DNA from: Fratercula arctica
Lineage: Eukaryota > Chordata > Aves > Charadriiformes > Alcidae
DNA: 64,000 nucleotides
Direction of reading: 5' to 3'
Assembly: GCA_947846985.1 (NCBI GenBank)
Contig: CANTUZ010000006.1
Span: forward strand, 49,519,207 to 49,583,206
Below, piece by piece: positions 23,301 to 35,947 of this stretch. Below the pieces are notes generated by a model. That model made no database searches and was not told the DNA's origin. It saw only the letters and a program-made list of their open reading frames with translations. The stretch's first letter is position 1; the number at the start of each line of letters is the position of its first letter. A program made the position numbers and the translations under genes.

Positions 23301-24817
23301 CCAGTTATCACACGGGATCAGGAAACCTATTTCCAGTAACTGCTGCCCAAGAGACAAATAATGTCAGACCCTGCCAAAAACAGAAAGGACAAAAAGAGAG
23401 AAACAGCCGCTCAGTCTGACGCTCCGAGGCTGCGAGGGGATGGATTTTAAAATGAACGCAACCTACCATGCGCTAAAACGTCCAAACAGGCCTTGGGTTC
23501 AGTTCCAGACCTTCAAAAGGAGTCTTTTCAATCACATCTTAGCAGGGTCTTGAAACTTCTTATTAGCCCACTCCCTAAACGGTTTATTTATTCTCACCAT
23601 CTAGAGAAGCTGGCCCCTTGCTGCACACCCCATGCTCCATCTCTTCTGGCACTAGCCCCACCATCAGTCTGGACGGTTTGTCACAGTGGCTTTCATTTGC
23701 TTTTCATGTAATTTCTCACTATATTACATTGAAAATGGATTAAACTAATTTACCCTCTTCTTATGTTAACAAAGAATTTTTGGTGAAACCATGGCTTCCT
23801 TCAAAGACGCTATTTCTTTTCATATTCTGCTGTATGTAAAATGCCCACAGAGTCTCTTCCAGAATTCATCATTTATCCCATCTGATGCAAAGATCAAAGG
23901 CATACGGGACTGATAAAGTTGAATCTGCCTCAGAAGTAGATATCAAGATGTCCCAGCGATGGTTCTGGCACAGACATTCAGGTGTGTGTATATATATATT
24001 CATATTAGTATTCACCTTGTATTTCTGCTCTTTGCAGCCATTCTTCTGAACAAAAAAAAAAAAAAAGAGATAAAATTTCAAATCAAATTCACTGGAGGAA
24101 GGGACCAGTGTGCTTGTACAGTGGCCGAGTGCCTCCTGATGGCCACAGGGGCTTAAGTGCTGCCAAAAGGTCACACAAGCCTAAATCTGGCCAAATACTT
24201 TCACCAGGCAAGTGGGTCAAGGGATCACAATCAGAAACACAAGTCATTGAAACTGTTGTTCAATCAAGAGAAAACCCTTTGATGGCCTCACCCACCACGT
24301 CCCTAAGCACCGAAGTCCTCCTCTGGATCCAGTACAACATCAAGCTGACCTCCTCTAAATACACGTCTCCTCTTTCTCAGCCACAGCTGGAACAGAAGAG
24401 GACCATGGGACCACATCTGAAGGGTTATCTCTAGAACCAAGACCTCTTGCATCGTGAAGAAGAGGTGAGCTTCACCCCAGAAAGCTTTAATTCCGCTCCC
24501 CAGGAACTGTTGAGGGAAACGTCTACTTGGAGAATGACAGGCAGACAAGCCCATCTCCTTTAATTAAGGCAAACTGAAACCAACAGAGAATGCCAGGTTA
24601 AATATCCTTAACATAAACAAAAATAGTCGTGATTGTCACGCAGGTATGATCCTGAGCTCATACTTCATGTTCAAAATGTAAAGTGCTCCTAGAGGCTGAG
24701 CTTCTTCACGCAGTATAAATATAAACAGAGCCTTATTATAATAGGTTAACATGCACATGACAATAAATCCAATATTTATATTAGTAAATGGTTTGGCTTT
24801 TGCTAATATTTTAAGGG

Positions 24818-24925
24818 GTTGTGGTTGGTTTTGGTTGTTTTTTTGTTTGTTTTGTTTTTTGGTTTGTTTTTTTGGGGGTTTTTTTTGGGTTTTTTTTGGT
24901 TGTTTTTTTTTTTTTTTTTTTTTTT
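24818..24925. repeat. G/T low-complexity tract ending in T23
   Basis: The tract consists of TTTTGG/TTTGTTT-like units running into a T23 run (24903-24925). Read on the minus strand it is an A-run followed by (AAAAC)-like repeats, the usual decay pattern of a poly(A) tract. Confidence 0.9.
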
Positions 24926-25495
24926 AAATCACATAGTAATAACTAACATTCATTTCAAAATAAGTAACCTGACAGTATATGTTCTGTACGGTATTCAGGT
25001 TGATACATACGGTACAGAAGTTTAATTTTCGTTCTGAATTAATTAAGAATTAATGACTACTTAGAGTGTTAGTCATGTCTTGAAATGCTATTTTTCCTCA
25101 GAGGCAGGCAGTGGCAGAATTACTCAACTCCGAGTAGTACAATTAGATGCAGCTTCATGAAAAGCATGAAGAGTTCAGCACATTAGAGGATATTATTTTA
25201 TTGAGCATGTTATATGCAGCGAATGAACCTTTTGTATGTCTGCAAACCATTTAAAATTAATTTATTTTTCATTCAGTCTTACATATTGTATTAGAACTTC
25301 AGCTATCCAAGTACCCTTCATTTCTTCAGTCATTAAAATTAATATATTAGCATACTGGGAAGTAGGGCTGGACCTATGGCTTAAATCGTTTCCGACACAG
25401 CACAGCAGAAACGTTCTTAAGGGACGCGGAAGCCTGTGGTCACCATTTCCCCAGTTTACTACCAAATGTTATATCGTTTTCCCCCCTTCTCTCTA

Positions 25496-25765
25496 TGGGA
25501 GGGTAATAAGCAACAAGGAGGCAGTAAGGAACTGTAAGAGCAGCCTGGTTTCAGCAACAAAGAGCACGTTTATTGCTCAGTTGATGGTAGCCCGAGGTCT
25601 GAAGAGCATCTCTGCTGTACCGCGCTCCTTCCCAGGTGTGTTTCAAGGGCTGGCAGTTGGAGAGCGTGAAAAGGAACCTTCTGCGACAAGAGAAACCTGC
25701 ACCTGGGAACTTGCCCACGAGGCAACCCATCTTCCACGGGTAAAAATCCATTATAGGTAACTATA
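25496..25765 (-). mobile_element. Possible LTR fragment (minus strand)
   Basis: On the minus strand a TATA-like ACCTATAATGG (complement around 25748-25758) is followed about 180 bases later by GAGCAATAAACG (AATAAA complement at 25569-25574). GTGCTCTTTGTTGCTGAA comes next. The poly(A)-signal context resembles the block at 13.04 kb. A possible end (…CCTCCCA on the minus strand, complement starting at 25496) has the right CA terminus, but I found no matching duplication. Family is unknown. Confidence 0.25.
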
Positions 25766-26352
25766 AAATAAGCCCAGATCCCAAGAACCACAATATTATT
25801 CCTGACACATCCTCCACCGAGGATTATTAAGCACTGACAGTATGCTTGTCACCGGGGGTTAAACGCATCCCACGGAGAGGAATTACACAGGCCCATATGC
25901 TACATTGCTAGAGCCAAGCAAATATTTTTCAGGCAAATATTTTATTCACAAAAAAAGGACCTATTTCTCAACTGAAATAATTTGCAAATGCAGATGAAGT
26001 TCACTGAATTGCCTCAGAGGTTTAATAAAAAAAGGGAAAACAAGCTTTAAAAAAAAAAAACCCAAACCTCTGTGCATATTTTAATCTGGTAGTTTGAAAC
26101 AAGTCTCGTCTTTCTGTTTTGTTTCAAAATTATGTCTTTTGCACTTGGCATAAGAAGATAGTCCAACAGAAAAATCCCCATAAGCAGAACTCTCCCTCCC
26201 CTGCATTTTGGGCCAAAGTTTAATTTCACACAAAATTAATTTTGGAGGTTTGTGGGGAAAAGGAGTCACCTCCATTGAAAAAGGCAGTTGTTCTGTTCCA
26301 CAGTTCTAAGATCCCAACGCTTTAGGAGATGGTCCTAATTTAGGTAAGCATT

Positions 26353-26374
26353 AAAAAAAAAAAAAAAAAAAAAA
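26353..26374. repeat. Poly-A run (A22)
   Basis: Uninterrupted A22. No recognisable processed transcript lies upstream on the plus strand. Confidence 0.95.
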
Positions 26375-28030
26375 GATTTGCTCAAGTGAAAACTGCAAGG
26401 CCAGGCCAATTTTTATGAACTGTGAAACCAAGGTGCTAAACCATGAACTGTGTGTCTTGGGCAGACGGGAACGTGAGGAGAAGAGCAGGAAGTGTAAGAA
26501 CCTTTACTGAGGTCCTACAAGAAACAAGATCACCGCTTTTCAAAAGCTCACAACGTTCCCAAGCCAGCTAGACAATTCCAATATTAAAAATTTGGAGTGT
26601 TCTTTCTTATATTGAGGCTTAAATTCGCTAAGGCTAGGGACTGGATTTGTGCTAATTTAATCTAAAACAATGGGAATATAGACATTGTGCACAGAAAACA
26701 AGGGCAGCAAGAGACATTCATAATAATTGAGTTCAAAACCCTCCAGGAGATGAACAGATGATGCCAGTCATCAGTGGAACAAAGGAAAAAATGAGATGAA
26801 ATTTGAGGGAAACAAGCACTTTTACAGCTCCAGCTAAATAAAATCTAACTCTCCTACAGTGTGTTAATGTTTATTGAGCAACAGAAATACAAAGAAAAAT
26901 GAGACGGTGACATTACAGCCATCCACAGCTTTCCTCAGGTTACGCTTGTAGGGATAAAAGATGAAGTGGTTTAATACCTTCTAATAAGACCAAGTGATGC
27001 CACCTCTTCTCATCTGTGGCCTTCGTGTCAGCACAATGGGAATGTCCTCACTTGAGCAGGCTCAAGGATGCCTCCACTGTCACAACTTCCCATTGTGCGA
27101 GCAGAACATTCGAGAGGGAAATCAAATTAAAATAATGCGGCGTCAGACAGGCAACGCATCTGGGAACTCACCTATTGAGGGTCCTAAATCTCTGCATTTA
27201 TAAAACGGATTCTGTGCTGCAGGAGCCCGGCAGAGCACAGGACCAAGTCTGCCGGACAAGAGGAGCTCTTCCTGCCCTACAAACCCATCACAGGGCTCAC
27301 TGGGAGGCTGAAACGGTCACGTTGCTGAAGTGCCATCCTACATCGCCCCTCTCCCCCAGTGCTCCCACCTCAACTCTGCAACTCTCCTCTCCGACGCCCG
27401 TGAATCCCCACAGGAAAGGGAGGTTCAGCTCCGGCTGCCAGCGTGGTCACCGGCCAGGATCGGGGACCTCGTCGCACACACAGTCTGCAAACACAGGCTC
27501 AAAAACGAGCGGGGACCTAACCACAAGCAGGCTTTTCTGAAAGGGGAATTTATGACGGTCACCTCTATTACCACAGGATCGCCCAAACCCCACTAAAACC
27601 TATTTCACCATACCGTTTCATCCAGGCCTAACTGGGGGGTTGAAGTCGGTGGGAAAGATGCCCGCAGACCTCGTTTTAATTAGTACTCAAAGTCCACAAT
27701 CACAAGAAATTATCACTGCTTTCACCCCATCCTGCTGTGCGTGGGAATATAAATTTTGCCCTTCCAACCCACCATCTTTCTTCAAGATCCTCTGCTTATC
27801 CAGTGAAAAGGGTGGAAATCACGTGCAGAAAGAACAACTATTCAGTGCTTCCTTAGATATCCCCACTCTGAAAAAGCTCTCAGCCTTCTCCCTCCTGCCT
27901 CTGTCGAGGCTGAGCTCTGACAATAGCACTGTTTGTTTCCTCATACGCTTTACTAGAATATGGGACATCACACAGCATTTGCATGATTCATGAGGAATAC
28001 AACACACACCTCTTTTATGAGCAGCAGTAT

Positions 28031-28080
28031 ATTGTTCTCATTTTACAGATGCAAAACTGAGATGCAAGGGGATTAGAAGG
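28031..28080 (+). repeat. Possible MIR/L2-type repeat core remnant
   Basis: The words ATTGTTCTCATTTTACAGAT and AAAACTGAGATGCAAGGGGATTA follow the order of the old amniote block TTATTTTACAGATGAGGAAACTGAGGCACAGAGAGATTA. Only about 50 bases are recognisable. Confidence 0.4.
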
Positions 28081-28427
28081 AGGAAAAAAAAAATCCCTTT
28101 GTTGCTTCACATTTTTTGGATAATTACTTTCCACACATATAAAATTGTGACAGGGCCTTGAAAACTGAGCTTTTTGGTATCTAGTGGCAGAAGGCTCAGC
28201 ATCTTCACGGCCTGCGACCTCAGCAGCCCGAGTCTTGCTGAAACGTCCCGCAGAGTGGTGAAGCTGCCTGGGCAGCCGAGAGGGGAGGCTGAATGCCCGG
28301 AGCCCCAGGGACCAGCCTCCACGGCACTTCGGTGCATACAGGAGGTCCTGGCACGTTCTCAGTTTGGGTGCTGGGCAGACTGGGAAAGCATCCCCGAAAG
28401 GCACACCCATGGTCTTCACTCAGCATG

Positions 28428-28765
28428 AATCACAGAATGGTTTGGGTTGGAAGGGACCTTAAAGCCCACCCAGTGCCACCCCCTGCCCTGGGCAGGGACA
28501 CCTCCCACCAGCCCAGGTTGCTCCAAGCCCCGTCCAACCTGGCCTTGAACCCCTCCAGGGATGGGGCAGCCACAGCTTCTCTGGGCAACCTGGGCCAGGG
28601 GCTCACCACCCTCAGAGCAAAGAATTTCTTCCCAATATCTCATCTGAATCTCCCCTCTTTCAGTTTAAAACCATCACTCCCCGTCCCATGGCTCCCCTCC
28701 CTGATCCAGAGTCCCTCCCCAGGTTTCCTACAGGCCCTCTTTAGGGACTGGAAAGGGCTCTAAGA
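28428..28765 (-). mobile_element. CR1 LINE 3' fragment, young-looking (minus strand)
   Basis: It begins AATCACAGAATGG, then GGTTGGAAGGGACCTTAAAG, followed by ORF2-derived sequence identical to the 11.13-kb copy for over 100 bases by eye. It is shorter than that copy, diverging from CR1 at about 28765. It lacks the RT domain and is non-autonomous. Confidence 0.93.
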
Positions 28766-31700
28766 GCAAATCCCAGCACTTCTCTTACCAGTGACAGCAT
28801 CTGAGTGAACGGCACCAAGATCTTGGCTGTGTGAGATCTTGAGTGTACTTTCAATTTTCAGCGCAAGTGATTAAAATCTGGTATGATTCAGAAGAGGAAA
28901 ATCTCTAAGCAACTGCAGACATCCTCTCGCCTAACAGAAATCCAGTAAATACTGAAAGATGCACATTGCGGTCCTAAAATAAAGAGCAGTACAAGGCTCG
29001 TGATTTAAAAGTCTCCATGTCTGCCTCTGAGCAGGCACCTCATTAAATTCTCACTCCTCAGACTTACCCACTGGTAAGTGACATCTGAAAACATAACAAG
29101 AAAAAGAGATAGAAGCAGCCATGTAAGCAAGCAGGAGATTTACTGCCAGATTTTGGTGTGACGAGTACTTGGCTTTCTCATCCATGACAGAAGATAGTCT
29201 ACTGAGAATGGCAGAAGGAAACAAAAATACCAAGTAGGGAATGACGATTTGCACTGTGTTTGTTTCCCTTCCTCTCCTTGTTCCCTGCTTTCACAGGGAA
29301 ACGATGATGATGTGCATATGCAGAAGACCAGTTTGGTACCTCCAGCCTCACAAACCCTGGCATACATCAGCAAAACTTCTTTGCTTTCAGCACAGCGAAG
29401 GCCAGTTTCTATCAACTGAAGTGTCTTAATGTAATGAACATAAGTGTAAGCTTTTATAGCTCATTAAGAAACATCTTAGGTATAGCAGCAACTACCTGAT
29501 CAAAACCCTCTAAAAGCATCCATGTTCATCAGTGTCCAAAAAAAAAGAGAGCAAGGAGGAAATGAGACCAAATACTTCTGAATTTTTAAGTGTATCCACA
29601 TTCAGTTCAGCTGGTTTCAGAAACATGGTTGTCAGTAGATTCACATAAGCTGCAGGTGAAAAAAATAAGTCTCACCAAATACGTCCAGAAAAGGGTTAGT
29701 CCCCTTTAGATTCACCTAACTGGAACGTATTGCAGTCCTTACTGGGACAGATGGCCAGGTGATGTCAATTTTGGATTACTTTCTTTCCTGGAATGGGATC
29801 TTATCAACTTATGCAAGTTTGTTGTCCCACCACTTGGCCACCCTCGCAATTTGACAGCATTAACAACTTCTTGAAAGTCCTCTTGGAAGCATGTTATTAT
29901 GTGAAGTCCTCGGCCTTCATATTCAAAGAAAATAAATTTTAGTCATTAAGATTGGACAGAAAAGCATGTGAACATGGCCTCTAAGGTACTGAAATAGAGT
30001 CCAGCTTCATCGAGGGCTTTAATTTACACAGCCTTCAAGGCACTCCCCTGTTTCCTATTTTTCTGACCAGGCCCTATTCCCAGGACACTGCCTTCAATTT
30101 TTCCATCAGGGCAGTGCCAAATAAAATGCATCCCCAAACTGAAGTTTTGATAGCACAACTCATTTAAGAAAAAAAAAAAAAAAAGAAAAAAACCACAAAA
30201 CCCCAAGATCAATTTTTAAAATACCTCCTATGCTTTAAGTGCAGCGGAACCAATCATGGCAAAACAGTCTGCAGCCGAGGCTGCAGTTCAGCCACTGACC
30301 CGTGGCAAGGCTAACGGGAAGCAGGCGATCGGAAATAGCACTATGTAAAGAGCAATAACATCAACAGTGATTTACACCGTCTGCACGGAGAGGAACGCAA
30401 GCAACAAGACAAGTCCACTATATATTTAGTGTTTTCCTAGCTTTGACTCACTGTTTTATGATCAGAGAAAGGCCATTTGTCACCTGTGATGTGAGAATTT
30501 TAATCAACTAATGTCCTATTACAAACCACGTGTTTTTGAATAAGGCCTTTTTTAATAATTTTTAACTGATCAATATATACAGATTAACATAACAATCCTT
30601 TATTGCTGAGTATATTTATATTGATGTCTGTACTACGGGGCTTCAGGTTTATAACCCTCAATTACTCACGCAGCTTTATATTGCTTGATTATGGAATTCT
30701 GTAAAACTACAAACATGCAAGGAAGTTGTCATTAATTTGGAAAGTAATCTGGAATCCAATTCTTTCAGACAGTTTATTCCCCAAAAATGAGTCCCACAGC
30801 TTCAGATATCTAAGAACTTCAGTTTGTTTCATTCCCCGAGTGAACTGATTTGAAGTCTTTCTTTTAAAGCAATGTATATTGGCATCGACTGCTCTGAAAT
30901 TAGCTTAAATTAGGTCACAAATAGACCTATTGCCTATAAAAATCTTATCTTCTATACATGAGTGGTTAGCTCACGGTTATCGGAAAATATTTTCCCTCCC
31001 ACTTCAATCCCGCTCTGTTTGGGTTTTTCCTACTTTAGAAAATAAAGACACTATGGAAAAGTGGAAACAAGAGACAAGTAAACTGCCCCACCCCCATAAT
31101 TTTGCATCACTGCAGACTACAGATACCATGACCCGACTCCCCTGGGCCTTAGATCCAGGAGTAAGACAATTATTTCAACACAGGTCAAAAAATCTATAAA
31201 AAAAATGCTGTTGCAAAGGGCTATATAGCAACGGACTGTTCAACATTCATCCAAACTCCAATTAAGACAAAATATTAAGGGCCAGATTTGTGATTTCTTC
31301 TGAATTTATGGTAGATTAGAATCTGGCTGAAAAAGAACAACAAATCATTTGTTAATTTTCTTTCAAATAGGAATAACAGTATCTCCCAGAATGAATCTGT
31401 TTAAATCTGATTCATTTTACTAAAAAAAAAAAAGCTGTTTTCAGTCATCTTACTCAATGTATTTCCAGTTCTGCGTGGCTCTCAGCAGCCACTGAAAAAT
31501 ATGATACCTTCCTCTTTCCTGGGATTCAGGATGCTGAAGACGCTCTTGGCTCAGAGCATCCGGCCCTACATCACCCGTGGCTTGGACTCAGGTTTCATCC
31601 AGCTGCCCTGAGCAGTGACGAGGTGGATAATACATGCACGACTTCAACTCTGTCTTCTTAGCAATCTTGTATTGGTGATTATTTTTTCAGATACACAATA

Positions 31701-32878
31701 CCGGGAAATATGCTGGGTTTTCCTGATAATACATTAAAATAAATTTGCCTGTAAAAGCAGTGCTGAAGTTTCCATTCCAAGCTGATAGCTATCACATAAT
31801 GTAGGCCAGAGTTTACATCTGGGGTAGACCAGCCGAGCGCTATTTAAATCTACAAATATATGATAATTTGTATCAGTTGAGAATCAGACCAGCTGTTTCT
31901 AATGGGGTTTCATTTAAAGCAATTAGAAAACGTGAAGTTGGAAACCCTATCATCTCGTTAGTTGTCCAAGGCCTATTATCTAGGCTGTGTATTGCTTCTA
32001 GAGGAGCAAGGATCTTCTCCAATTACTCATTCTTAATTTATATGCCAGACTCTCCCAGCTTCCCAGGACACACAGAGAAGCTGCTGCATCACCTAGAGAC
32101 TAAAGCAAAGCCTTCGGAGGAGCAGGGACATGGGTGAGAATGGGCTGCTTCTCCCAGGGCTTCAGCCTCCCACATTTACCATGCGCAGAACTAAGCGCAC
32201 GTGGAAATTTTATTGTGCGTATATTATTTCATTAACTAGTGCTTGAATATGAAAATAAACGGCAATAGCTCCTCAATGGGGACTACCTTCTCTTCCCACA
32301 TGGAAAGCAGAGGAGCCACCACGCAGAAGCAGAGAGAGGCAGATCGTTCGCAGAACTGCAATTAAAGTCTTCTCCTCCTGACCCCCGGCCACGGCTCAAG
32401 CCACCAGAGGAGAAGCATTTCTTCTCTCGAGCCCAACCTAAGTACTATTAAGTCTCACACACTGTTTACCCCGTCCACAAAACTTGTGTGACTTCACCGC
32501 ATGTGAGTCACTCCTGACTCTGCAGTCTCCATCAACCTGAGCAGGAGTTGCTACAGAAGTGGGATGTAGCGTTATTTTCAATGCAGTTAAAGGACAGACT
32601 TTTTTCCCCCCCTCCTGAAACAGTAGATCTGAACAGATCATTACAGCACAGATAAAGAGACCTTGCCATACCATAACTCTGAGTACAACTATTAATTAAG
32701 AGGTGGAATTCCATATTATGAATAGATCTGGTTGGGGTTTTTTTCCCTCAGAGAAATTTGTAATGGGAAAAAAAAAAAAAACACAACAAAATCAGATTTT
32801 GCCAGACTGGAATTTGCCATGGGAAGTACCTTGTGGTCTGTTCTCCATGTTCAGTATTTTGTGGAAGCCATAAAAGAG
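28766..32878. other. Non-coding AT-rich stretch, no gene seen
   Basis: An A-run region lies at about 30168-30191. The AT-rich part 30420-30760 has many TAAT/ATTA words and few repeats, which could suit a conserved enhancer, but conservation cannot be judged here. A short inverted repeat (GCCAGATT at 31281-31288 and AATCTGGC at 31320-31327) may be the core of an old palindromic repeat. Confidence 0.5.
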
Positions 32879-32975
32879 CATAGCATAGAATCGCTCGGGT
32901 TGGAAGGGACCTTTCAGATCATCGAGTCCAACCATCAACCTGACTCTGACAAAACCCATCACTAAACCATCTCTC
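32879..32975 (-). mobile_element. CR1 LINE 3' end (minus strand)
   Basis: It begins TAGCATAGAATCG, then GGTTGGAAGGGACC, TCAGATCATCGAGTCCAACC and ATCAACCTGACTCTGAC. CR1-like words may persist in degraded form to about 33035. It is the same subfamily type (ATCGAGTCCAACCATCAACC) as the 7.36-kb copy. Confidence 0.85.
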
Positions 32976-35843
32976 TATGGTTTACAGAGATAGGCTACAC
33001 CACGCTGCAAAAACACCTAACCCCTACAGCGGAACAGAGGCAAGAGACACCTGAACTACAGTTTCCACAACATGTTCCCAAGGCGTATAACATCGTACTG
33101 GTTCTAAACAAAAGGTTCAATATTGCTACACTACATTGCTCTTCAGAACTCCCTGTTCAGAAAGATTTTCTATGTTTATTCCAGTTCGGGACAGAAACTT
33201 ATCAGAATATCAGAATTTTCTATGGGTAATGATTTCCAGTCTTAGCACAGCTCGAATAATATTTATCTTTTGCACTATAGGTTTACTCCCAAAATGTTTC
33301 ACACTTCAGTACTTTCGGGACGACAGGACAAGCATTAGAAATTTGCAGACAGTTATGTTCTTTCAATATCTTAATTTTAACAGAAACCCAGAGAATTGTT
33401 ACCAAATACAAAGTCAGAAACACTCCTCCTACGTACAAAATTACAGGCTATCCGATACAGGTGGTTGGGTTGGTTTCTTATCCTTATTTTTCCTCCCTCA
33501 AACCAATAGGGAAAAGCAAAGAAAAAAGCCTCCTAGAACCACACATCTTAGAGCAAAATGAAAATCCTTCCTTACGCAGGGAGCGGGATAAAGTCTTCCA
33601 AGAAAATGCTGCCAAGAAAAGTTTTATATACACATACGCAGGTTGTTAATACTCGTGGTGTTTTCAAACCTGACACCTGGAGCTTCATGACACATGCCAG
33701 GCTTTCACGGCCTCTGAGGAAGGCTGCCTGCACGGTGAGGTCTCTGTCAGACGTTTCCCCTGATTCATGTTCTCTACGAACACGTGCTTATATCACTGTT
33801 ACGCTGGTTAATAACCTGACCCTGAAAACTGGAGATATACCACAAATCACCATCATGGAAGAGTTTACGTCTCAACTTCCCGCCTGGATTCAAAGTTCAA
33901 ATGATAAACTCATCAGTGGGTGTACTGCTTTCTGCCTGGTGGAAAATCTGTTACTAGCAGGGAACTATTAATCTTCCAAAAAGAACGGCAATGCCTTAAC
34001 TTCAGATGATAGCTTTGTGGTGGGGAAAGCAAGACAAACTGTATGGCAATCATTGCTGACCCTTGCCATTAAAATGCCATTTACCGACTCTTCAAACTGG
34101 GGATTCAAATCCCAGGGGGCAGCTCACCAACAGGATCAAAGTCAGTAGGAGCTTTGCCCAAGTGAGTAAGTATTAATAAGTGCCTAAATAAGGCACTCAT
34201 CCAGAATGCAAATATTTCTTTCTTATTCAGCATGTGGAATTCCCATTGATGGAAATGAAAGTACCACGTGTGCAGAAAATGCAAAAGATTTCTACAGCAT
34301 GGATCAAGGGAAAGAATTTTGCCTGCAGTGTTATGAAATCTTCATCATTCACGCAGCTCAAGAACCCCCGGCTGCAGCAAAAAAAGGGTTACATGTATTT
34401 TGTGTGAGAAACACACCATCCACCATTTCAAAACCTTCTGAACTGGAATAGGGGTGGTTTTCAATTGCCAAGCTGAAGAAGTGAAAAAACTCAGTGGGTT
34501 TTACACGGAAACAGAGATCGAGGTTTATCGAGTAACATTAGACTAATTCTGATACTCAAATAAAAGTATCAGGATGTCTTTAAATGACCATAACTGAGCC
34601 TTATATCTCAGAGGTGCAGCATTTCTAATGCTAATGTACAGGCAAACTGACTTTAGCACTACATTTATAACCCCCTCAAACGAGAATACGGTACCTGCCT
34701 CTGTATCAACGGTCTTAGGGGACAGAAGTACGTTATTTCAGTTGATCATTCTGATATGCAAATCAGAGAACTTGCTCCCCTGTGGCCAAGTTTCAGAATT
34801 AGACTTTATTTACAAGTAATTCATGGCTTGAATTGACTGAAAGATGCATCATTCTCAGGCGATGATTTTGCTTGCAAACTTAACAGAGCTGGACAAACGG
34901 ACTCGAATACGTCTGTAACTAAACGGCCGAGATGTGAATCATTATCATTCATAGAGGTCAGGCTACCCGGGCTTCAGCAATGTTCTTCTGATTGTTAATA
35001 TTCTTGAAAGTGTCTGCAAATGCCCCAAGTTGCGTGTTGTTTACTAGTTGTCATTCACCATTTGCTATTCCCTGTCAAAATGTTTCAGTCATTAAACCAG
35101 GGAGCAGAAAATATACCACATGCCCAGTCACACACTGTGAATAATAAAAGTAGGCAATTTGTGAACGGTTTGCGAACAAACCCAGAACTGGAATAAAATT
35201 CACGCAAACCATTTAGCAGACATCTGAATAACAGATCTCCTCCCAGAGAACAGCAATCATTCGCAGGTTGCTTCTCAATTAAACAGAAAACCGTTAAATC
35301 CATCAAGCTTTGTGTTTTGAAAAGCGCTATTAGTGTAGTCCTAATATTTCACCTCTATTTCTGCTTCCAAAGCGGCTATCAGGAGACTACTTCAATTTAC
35401 CTTTTCTGTTCTGACGAAAATAACATTTGTTAGGACTTCAAGCTGAAAACGCTTATCAGGAACGTATGTCAAAATACATTACAAGGGAATATTGATTGCC
35501 TCAGAACTGAGAATCCCAAGTCCAGGAAACGCAAAGAAAAAGTTAAATATTACAAGAAATCCAAGCATGTAAAGATAAGAAAGAGTTCAATGGGTTCAGC
35601 TTTAATTCCGCCCACTATGCTTTTTTTAAAACATTCTGAGAATTGACTGCAGAACTAAGTGCTCAATATTCACTCTGCAAAGTGGCTTCCTACTTGATCT
35701 CTCTTGGAGAGATCGTACAGAGCTTTTCCTCTTCTCTTACTGAGCCAGCACCAACCATTTTCTAGCAAAGGCACACGTGACCGTCCAGTTCCAATTTCTC
35801 TTGCATAGTCACACAACAAAGCTGAAAATTTACTTTTGTAAGC
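32976..35843. other. Non-coding stretch, no gene seen
   Basis: Frames at 33136-33561, 33558-33971 and 34206-34451 (plus) have no recognised domains. The segment 34131-34180 (GTCAGTAGGAGCTTTGCCC, then AAGTGAGTAAG) resembles an old sauropsid repeat word set, weakly. The block 35050-35340 is repeat-free and AT-rich. Confidence 0.5.
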
Positions 35844-35938
35844 ATTCATAGAATCATAGAATGGTTCAGGTTAGATCATCTTAAAGATTATCTAGTTGCA
35901 ACCCCCCTGCCATAGGCAGGGACACCTCCCACTAAGTC
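35844..35938 (-). mobile_element. CR1 LINE 3' end (minus strand), first of a tandem pair
   Basis: It starts ATTCATAGAATCATAGAATGG and continues into CTTAAAGATTATCTAG and CCTGCCATAGGCAGGGACAC. About 95 bases of CR1 3' end are recognisable. The adjacent copy's own tail begins within about 10 bases, in the same orientation, so one copy inserted beside the other. Confidence 0.88.
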
Positions 35939-35947
35939 TGAGTATTT

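Larger units (their letters stand above)
19861..25490. other. Non-coding stretch, no gene seen
   Basis: Homopolymer T runs lie at 20355-20373 and 24903-24925, and a G/T-rich low-complexity tract at about 24818-24925. A GC-richer block at 22180-22500 has overlapping short frames in several registers and no recognised domain. Nothing else can be supported. Confidence 0.5.
25766..28427. other. Non-coding stretch, no gene seen
   Basis: An A22 run lies at 26353-26374 and a shorter A-run at about 26049-26060. GC-richer parts at 27220-27520 and 28200-28420 carry overlapping short frames without domains. Confidence 0.5.

Noticed and set aside
24976..25022. Imperfect inverted repeat TTCTGTACGGTAT / ATACGGTACAGAA
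   Set aside because: Short, with mismatches, in AT-rich DNA; not distinguishable from chance.
25236..25760. 174-codon plus-strand open frame
   Set aside because: No domain or splice framing, and the composition is like chance. It overlaps an LTR-like block on the other strand.
30269..30286. Small palindrome CTGCAGCC-GA-GGCTGCAG
   Set aside because: Eight-base arms occur by chance in 64 kb; no context suggests function.
34100..34118. T-arm-like GGGGATTCAAATCCC, possible tRNA
   Set aside because: No A box, acceptor stem or anticodon arm upstream; it is only a small palindrome.
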